Positions 58,779 to 64,000 of a DNA stretch of 64,000 nt are shown here, one piece after another. Position 1 is the stretch's first letter. Every line of letters starts with the position of its first letter. The translations under genes and the position numbers were made by a program. Under the pieces are notes generated by a model. It was given only the letters and a program-made list of their open reading frames with translations, did not search any database and was not told where the DNA came from. The stretch is from Phyto melanocephala (lineage: Eukaryota > Arthropoda > Insecta > Diptera > Rhinophoridae), in contig OW799233.1 in the NCBI GenBank assembly GCA_941918925.1, positions 41,082,473 to 41,146,472 on the forward strand, written 5' to 3'.

Positions 58779-58880
58779 ATATTTTCAAACCCTTCATAAA
58801 GAGTGTCAGGTTTGTCATTCCGTGTGAAATTTTAACAGCATTCATTTCTGACCCCACAAAGTATATCCCTTTATCTGGTC
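58779..58880 (+). repeat. HINE-A 5' scrap
   Basis: AAACCCTTCATAAAGAG, GGTTTGTCATTCCGTGTGAA and GACCCCACAAAGTATAT match the first 100 bases of HINE-A. Nothing further of the element is present. Confidence 0.75.
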
Positions 58881-59001
58881 ATGTAACAGGAATGTCATAT
58901 GCCCTAAATTTGCTGTGTTTTATAAATATAGGGTGTCTGGTGGCAAATTCATATTTTGAAATACTGTGGGAATCATCGACTATAAGGATTTATCAGTCAC
59001 A

Positions 59002-59770
59002 ATGCCGCCGTGGCCGAGTGAGCATCGCGCGTTCGCTGTGAAGATTTTTTTAAAGGAATAAAAATTCTTACAATTTTGTTCAAAGTTCGGTAGTCATAGA
59101 ATACGTGATGCCCCAACTGAAAATTTAATTCGTTCGTGGGTGCAGAGATTCCCCGCAACTGCTTCGGCTTTGAATGATCCACGGCCAGGGCACAGTCGAT
59201 CTTCAAGGACTCCCGAAAACATTGAGCTGGTTGAAAGCAGTTTACGAGAAAATCCGCGACTTTCAAAGAGCAGCCATACTGGAACTTAGAAGAGTGATTA
59301 TTCATGAAATTTTAAAAAAGGATCTGAAGTTCCATTCTTTTCAAATTTAAATCTTTCAAGAACTGAAAGATAGTGACTTTGATTTAAGCAACAATTTTTT
59401 TGAAACGATTTTAGAGAGTTTTCGCACTGTAAATCCTATTTTTTGGAGCGACAAGGCTCATTTTCACTTAAACGAGCACGTTAACAAGCAAAACTGCAGT
59501 TACCGCTCTCAAAAAAAACCCGCAACCCTCAATTGAAATATCAAAAGCAATTGCATTGCCCCAGGGTAACTGTTTGGTGTGCCCTATCCATGCATGAGAT
59601 AATTTTACCATTTTCTTTTTTTCGAAAATTCGCGAGGCCGTTTGACATATCGTCGTTCGCAAGTTATTGTGTTCTATGTGACACATAAAACATATACCTA
59701 TAGAACACAATAATTTGAGAACGACGATATGTCAACGGTGATCGAAGCACGATTACGGACGGAATTCTTT
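59002..59770 (+). pseudogene. Mariner-type transposase relic with an inverted duplication
   Basis: Plus strand from an ATG at 59002: MPPWPSEHRAFAVKIFLKE, a stop, ENLIRSWVQRFPATASALND, PRPGHSRSSRTPENIELVES, SLRENPRLS, DFDLSNNFFETILESFRTVN, PIFWSDKAHFHLNEHVNKQN (the SDEAHF block, here SDKAHF, keeping the first catalytic Asp), then shifted pieces (GNCLVCPIHA region) and EARLRTEFFLPNLN. Order and length fit the first two thirds of a full transposase. The stretch 59642-59735 is a fold-back that disrupts the region after the first Asp. Upstream, GGGTGTCTGGTGGC at 58931-58944, preceded by TA, may be the element's left end. Confidence 0.85.
59642..59735. repeat. Fold-back within the transposase relic, 36-bp arms
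   Basis: TTGACATATCGTCGTTCGCA... (59642-59677) is inverted at 59700-59735 with 34 of 36 bases matching, around a 22-base loop. Intact relatives of this transposase do not have such a duplication, so it arose in this copy or its immediate source. Confidence 0.95.
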
Positions 59771-59780
59771 TTGCCAAACC

Positions 59781-59855
59781 TTAATTAAATTATACCGAAT
59801 TTTATTAATTGAAATTTATGAGAGCAATTAATAAAATTCGGTATAATTTAATTAA
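59781..59855. repeat. Perfect 30-bp inverted repeat, 15-base loop
   Basis: TTAATTAAATTATACCGAAT... at 59781-59810 is exactly inverted at 59826-59855. No flanking duplication was seen. Confidence 0.97.
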
Positions 59856-60666
59856 AATCCATTTAAAAAAAATTTGCTTTACAATAAGTGGGTCAAAGTA
59901 TTTTATTTACATAAAGACTTCAACTGCACATTATTTGATAATACATTAGACGTATAAATCTAAAATTATAATTTAAATGCAATTTCCAAAGAAAAAAAAA
60001 GAACACACATATATTTACCAGCTTAAATACATAATGGTCACACCAGCCACCATTTTGGCGAGAAAAAAAAACCCATACAGGGCAGGGCGGTCACTTAAGG
60101 AAACAACGCAACTACTGTTTTTGAAATCTAACATAATAAGTCAGCACGTCTAATGACTACAATTTGAAAATAAAACTAAATTTGCTAAGACTGCATTTGG
60201 GTAAATATTTGGAAAAGAATGCAGCACGCAATCAATTAACGCACAACGCCCATTAAATTGGCAACGCCGGACGCAAATCATAACTAATAAGCATGAAAAT
60301 ATGCTGTCAAAGTTAACTGGATATGTTACTTTGATTTGAAACAGAAACGTATACGTTAAACCTAAAACACAAAATGTTGTTTCAATTGCATTGTTTATGC
60401 AAATGCTAATAATCGTTAAACACACAGAAATACTTTGATAAATATAAACATTCAGACTTAGGTCTCACAGAACTGTCAGTCAAAATCATAAAATCGTAAT
60501 AAAATCTTTTTTTCGTCTTTTTTTTTTGTTGTTGTTGCTAAACAAAATTAAATTTAAATAAATAAAATTGATGTAGAGAAATAACATATCGTTGATAGAA
60601 ATAAAAAAATTTAAATAATTTACAACTTAAGGGGTGTTTTTTATAGAAGTACAGAATTAAGGAAAG
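59856..60666. other. No recognised feature
   Basis: The 91-codon minus frame at 60150-60425 has no recognisable domain. Confidence 0.35.
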
Positions 60667-61845
60667 GGAATTAAACAGTACTTCAGGGATATGACCACCG
60701 CGGCTGGATCGGATGTAGTCTAATCTGGAAGTCCAATTACACTGCTCTGCAGCAAAATCCTCCATTTAATAAAACTATGTGGACTATATGGATTTTGACG
60801 CGCTGAACTCAAATCCGTTGTCGGTTTTTTCCATCAGATCGGGATTTTTTTTTTATGGGCGTGGCAAATTTTTTTATTTAGTTTTTTTTTTGTTTAAAAT
60901 TTTCCCTAAATTAGTCAGGTACGGAGACTTATTTCCTCCTAACTCGAGAACCAATCATCAGATTTTCAAAAGTAAAACACCACAAAATGTGTAAAAAAAT
61001 TGTATTTATTTTAGTGGAATAAAATTTTTCTCTATCTCTTATCGTTTTAGAGTTATTTAGAAATTAATGGAGAACAACAATTTTTTTCGTGCAAAATTCG
61101 TAATATCTTTCAATTTAAAAATGGAATTGAAAAAAATATAAGGCAAATATTCAACATTTTATACTTTTTTCTGAGACCTACTTATCTTGAAAATAAAAAA
61201 AGCCATAAACCATAAAAATCGGTTAAAAAATCTAGATTTTATTATCAATTTACCATATAGTCCACATAGTCTTATTAAATGGGAAGACAAAAAATTATTT
61301 TTTGCAGAGCAGTGTTATCGATGGCTTTTGCCAACAATTGTGGCAATATTGGGCTGACGGTTGTGCTCCAAGAAGTCGGCTTATCGGCATAGACTAGCTA
61401 CTTCACATATCCGTACAGAAAATATTTAAGCGGCGTTAAATTGCACGGCCTTCGAGGCCAATTAATGGGCCGAAACGTTGAACTATTCCATTATAAAACG
61501 TTTTCTTCAATAAATCAATTTTGGCACGAACTGTGTGATATGTTCATTTTGTTGAAACAGCAGCTCCTGCACATCATGATTGTTGAATTGATGTAACATT
61601 GCTCTGTGGCGGCCATGTTCTAACCAGCATCGTTTTTAAAGAAACACGAACCAATGATTCCACCAGACCATAAAGCACATCAAACAGTAAATTTTTCTGT
61701 ATGTAAAGGTGTCCCAACATACACTTGAGGATTGTCGTATACATTTACACAAAATTTGTTTAAGGAAATCGGGATCGACGGCAATTTTGTTTTCAGCTCA
61801 TTTACCGAACTTGGAACGTTGTTCAGTCGTTAGTCTATTCATGTT
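60667..61845 (-). pseudogene. Mariner-type transposase relic, internally deleted and split by a MITE
   Basis: Minus strand from an ATG at 61845: MNRLTTEQRSKFGK, then after a deletion AVDPDFLKQI, FTV, CALWSGGIIGSCFFKNDAGQ, YINSTIMM, EENVL, INWPRRPCNLTPLKYFLYGY then VK, LVYADKPTSW, SPILPQLLAKAID. The MITE at 60740-61314 follows, and the gene resumes with NWTSRLDYIRSSRGGHIPEV then LF. GGxIGxxFF and NWPxRxxxLTPLxYFLxGYVK are strong family blocks; NWTSRLxxxRxSRGGH is the C-terminal block. Several stops and shifts. Confidence 0.88.
60737..61317. mobile_element. MITE with CACTG ends and TTA duplication, 575 bp
   Basis: Element 60740-61314 starts CACTGCTCTGCA and ends TGCAGAGCAGTG; a second inverted block, TTAATAAAACTATGTGGACT at about 60766 and AGTCCACATAGTCTTATTAA at about 61259, adds some 25 bp. 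TTA flanks both sides (60737-60739, 61315-61317). CACTG ends with a 3-bp duplication recall CACTA/EnSpm, and TTA also fits PIF/Harbinger; the class is open. Non-coding. Confidence 0.92.
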
Positions 61846-62457
61846 GAAACGCTAAACAACAAATAAACTATTTAGGCAACTTAGCGATGATGCGGTTAAT
61901 TGGTAATTAATGCAGTAAAATGGTAGTCTAAGAAATTGTCTAAGTGGTGAACTAGTGATAAAGCAGACTAGTTGTGAAGATCTCTGACAACTGTACTATC
62001 GAAAGGAAAATGTAACCTTAGCTTATTCATTAATTTCCAAATGTAACTTTAAAACACAATCTGCGATCGTAAGAAGAGTCCGAAAGTTAATTATGTATAA
62101 GAAACATACGAATGTAAAAAGATATCGGTAGTTCTTAGGTTTAGTTGGTATTAACTATAGTAAAACGATGCGAATATTATAGGATCTCAGAAGCTTTTTT
62201 ATTCGGTAAACTACTATAAGAGTTTAGCGATGCAAAATTAAAACTGACGATTGCATGAGCTCTTAAAAGACTAAACTTTCTTCAGTCCTTTTATACTGAA
62301 TTATTTTCTAACTACTTTTATTAAAAGTGGAATGAAAACGTTCACAAAGTTCACATAGTGAATTCGCATAGTGAATTTAATTTGTACTAAGTTCTTGCAT
62401 GTCCATAAATTTAACACTTTTCACATTCAAATAGTGCTAAACCAATGTACAATTATA
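61846..62457. other. No recognised feature
   Basis: AT-rich with a short direct repeat (CATAGTGAATT, about 62354-62378). The missing end of the mariner element could lie here but was not found. Confidence 0.35.
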
Positions 62458-62646
62458 CTAACTTTTACATCCCTGGAATAGATTTTGCAAAAGAGCAGGA
62501 CCAATGGCAATATCGTTCTCCGTTAAGGAATGGTGGTTTATTTTACCTGGGGTTTCCTTATAGCAATATTTTCTTCCACAATTGACAAATATGATTGCGT
62601 CTATAAAATTTGAAAACTGTCGACCGCAAATTGCCATATGTAGCAT
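62458..62646 (-). other. Coding-like remnant, unrecognised
   Basis: Minus strand: FIDAIIFVNCGRKYCYKETP, GKINHHSLTENDIAIGPALL, QNLFQGCKS then stop. Mixed composition unlike the low-complexity frames around it suggests an old coding exon or transposon protein end. I do not recognise the family. Confidence 0.3.
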
Positions 62647-62803
62647 TTTATTACTTCGACGCCTACATTCTATAACGTTCTAATTGTACTTCGAACGTTT
62701 TTAATGTTCTTGAATTTTTGAATCCTACGTTCTCTAATTTTAATACTGTCAAAATTTGGTTAAGATGGGCCGATCCGTTCCAAAGTTATAGGCATAAATA
62801 CAC

Positions 62804-63172
62804 TTAGACTACACACATAGTCGTAAAAATTTTCCATTCTAAAATGTAGTAAGTACACTTAGAATACTTTTGCTTGGACAATTTTAAATTGACCTGAAAA
62901 CTAAGTTGATTTAGTATGTTATGGAAGGGACGTTTCTTAACGTTGTGTTTTCTATGTGTATTTGGTATGTTCAGTGTGCTTTTTTTATTGTCTGTAAGTG
63001 TAGTTAAAAGGTTTTTTCCCGAATTAAAAAAAGAATTTTGTTCGTGTAAGTGTACATAAGATGTTTTAGCTTGGAAAAAGTAGTCAACCAAATCGGAGCC
63101 TAATTTTTGTATTTTCGGATATAAAATGATTTCGCGTGCAAGAAAAATTATAAATTTAGCACAAAATAACAT
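62804..63172 (-). other. Open frame of 122 codons, unrecognised
   Basis: Minus strand, uninterrupted from an ATG at 63172. Pieces: REIILYPKIQKLGSDLVDYF, HLHEQNSFFNSGKNLLT, NTHRKHNVKKRPFHNIL, then LSFQVNLKLSKQKYSKCTYY. Hydrophilic, no transmembrane or known motif. A possible splice acceptor TTAGTTTTCAG lies inside. Its ATG overlaps that of the plus-strand remnant (63171), so the two would be divergent. It may be chance in AT-rich DNA. Confidence 0.25.
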
Positions 63173-63905
63173 GAGAGGTATTATTTATTACATATCCATA
63201 TTATCTAAAATAATTAATAAGTTTTTTATTAGGAAAAGGTGAATCAAAAAGTATAAGTTCAATGTCATATAATCGTGAGGAAAGCGTAGGTAAGATTTTC
63301 ACGACTTAAGTTAAATGTTGTGCTTATTTATATTGGATTTTTTTGACAGGAAATAAAGAGCAAACTAGTCCAGCAAACGAAAAATCGTCTAATTTTTAGA
63401 AAAGGGTCATACTCAAAATGATGGCGATGGTGTTCATGCACTTGTAGAGAAGTGCAAAAAATTAAAGGATATACACGCCGATAGAATGGTACTCCGTGAT
63501 AAGAAATGGTAAGAAAACACCGCTCTTATACAATGTAATTGAAATGGACCATGATGATTTTTTGGATTTCAAGCAATTTGCTTCTGTAACCAATTGGACA
63601 AAAAATATACAAAATGAAAAATTATGTTTATCAAAAATCCGAGAAATGAGAGTTTATAAAGAACAAAATTATAAATTATTTTATAAATATGAATTTAATA
63701 AGAATTTCAAAGAAATAAAGATATATGATGAAACTAGGAAGAAAGGAAAAGAAAATTGTTATTGAAGAAATACCAAAAGCATACATATTCGGGTTTCCTA
63801 TAACGGAAGAAAAACGAAAAGATCTTTCATATCTGTGTGATCAAAATTTAATTACCAAAATGTCTACAGACAACTCAATGGTTTTAATGGAAAAGGATAT
63901 GTAGT
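63171..63905 (+). pseudogene. Unrecognised spliced gene or transposon protein, frameshifted
   Basis: Plus strand. ATGAGAG then GTATT...TTTTATTAG (63178-63232) and later GTAAGATT...TTTTTTGACAG (about 63290-63349) look like two short introns. Exon 2 reads GKGESKSISSMSYNREESVG; exon 3 NKEQTSPANEKSS; then, in shifted frames, EKGHTQNDGDGVHALVEKCK, KLKDIHADRMVLRDKKW, KTPLLYNVIEMDHDDFLDFK, QFASVTNWTK, EKLCLSKIREMRVYKEQNYK, LFYKYEFNKNFKEIKIYDE, and IVIEEIPKAYIFGFPITEEK, RKDLSYLCDQNLITKM, ending MVLMEKDM and stop at 63902. At least three frameshifts (about 63388, 63505, 63740). Short Ala-poor, Lys/Asp-rich protein of about 200 residues. Its general look (…DFLDFK…YKT…PI..KKKDL..LC..) reminds me of unnamed multicopy proteins of insect genomes, but I cannot name the family. 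Confidence 0.5.
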
Positions 63906-64000
63906 CGTGTCAGATAATGACGACTAAATAATACAATATAGTTTCTACTTATTTAATGTTATACTGAATTAATACTGTTTCTGTTATCTTTATTCTTATA

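Noticed and set aside
59468..59710. 80-codon minus frame
   Set aside because: Antisense of the mariner relic and its fold-back.

Overview
The window looks like intergenic or long-intron DNA from a higher dipteran. A calyptrate fly of the blowfly/house-fly kind is my best guess. That rests on strong AT richness, repeats starting TATACCC that carry the CCCATAAAGTATATA and GTCYGTC-type blocks known from fly mini-me/DINE-1-like repeats, and many decayed mariner-type transposases. The species call is inference. I found no intact host gene, tRNA, rRNA or CRISPR array. Every protein signal I can recognise is a broken transposon protein; the only unassigned coding-like sequence lies at 62.4-63.9 kb.

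Layout. 1-3.5 kb: a 5'-truncated non-LTR retrotransposon (minus strand) abutting an HINE-A tail, then three mariner-type transposase relics and a family-C repeat. 4.9-7.3 kb: a hAT-like non-autonomous element with an exact 8-bp target duplication and a large 39-bp minisatellite in opposite orientations on its two sides. 7.6-14.8 kb: HINE-A copies, a tRNA-derived SINE and three copies of a non-autonomous Helitron (TC...CTAG ends), one inserted inside an HINE-A copy. 15-19.4 kb: a mariner scrap, a second Helitron-like start with degenerate tandem repeats, and family-E MITEs, one split by HINE-A. 21.8-25 kb: small tandem repeats and MITEs. 25.3-27.8 and 33.5-35.8 kb: two HINE-B copies, both carrying the same internally deleted mariner element; the second sits inside a 3-bp-TSD MITE. 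28-33.5 kb: retrotransposon tails, mariner relics and an RTE-like reverse transcriptase scrap.

37.1-40.0 kb: a TA-flanked Tc1/mariner/pogo-like element into which a deleted piggyBac (TTAA) and a hairpin MITE have inserted. 41-42.3 kb: a mariner relic interrupted by HINE-A. 43.7-47.6 kb: two more hAT elements with exact 8-bp duplications, the second retaining a hAT C-terminal dimerisation domain and lying in a retrotransposon RNase H relic. 48.3-54.3 kb: MITEs, an R1/Loa-like RT-RNase H relic and an endonuclease (EEP) fragment. 55.4-61.9 kb: HINE-A and two mariner relics, one with inverted duplications and one disrupted by a MITE whose removal restores the reading frame. 62.4-63.9 kb: unrecognised coding remnants on both strands.

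The parts do not form a working pathway. They are an archive of nested insertions. Order can be read from the nesting: mariner into HINE-B before HINE-B amplified; HINE-B into a TAA-flanked MITE; Helitron into HINE-A; HINE-A into MITE-E and into a mariner gene; hAT into a retrotransposon; MITE-E into or with that hAT.
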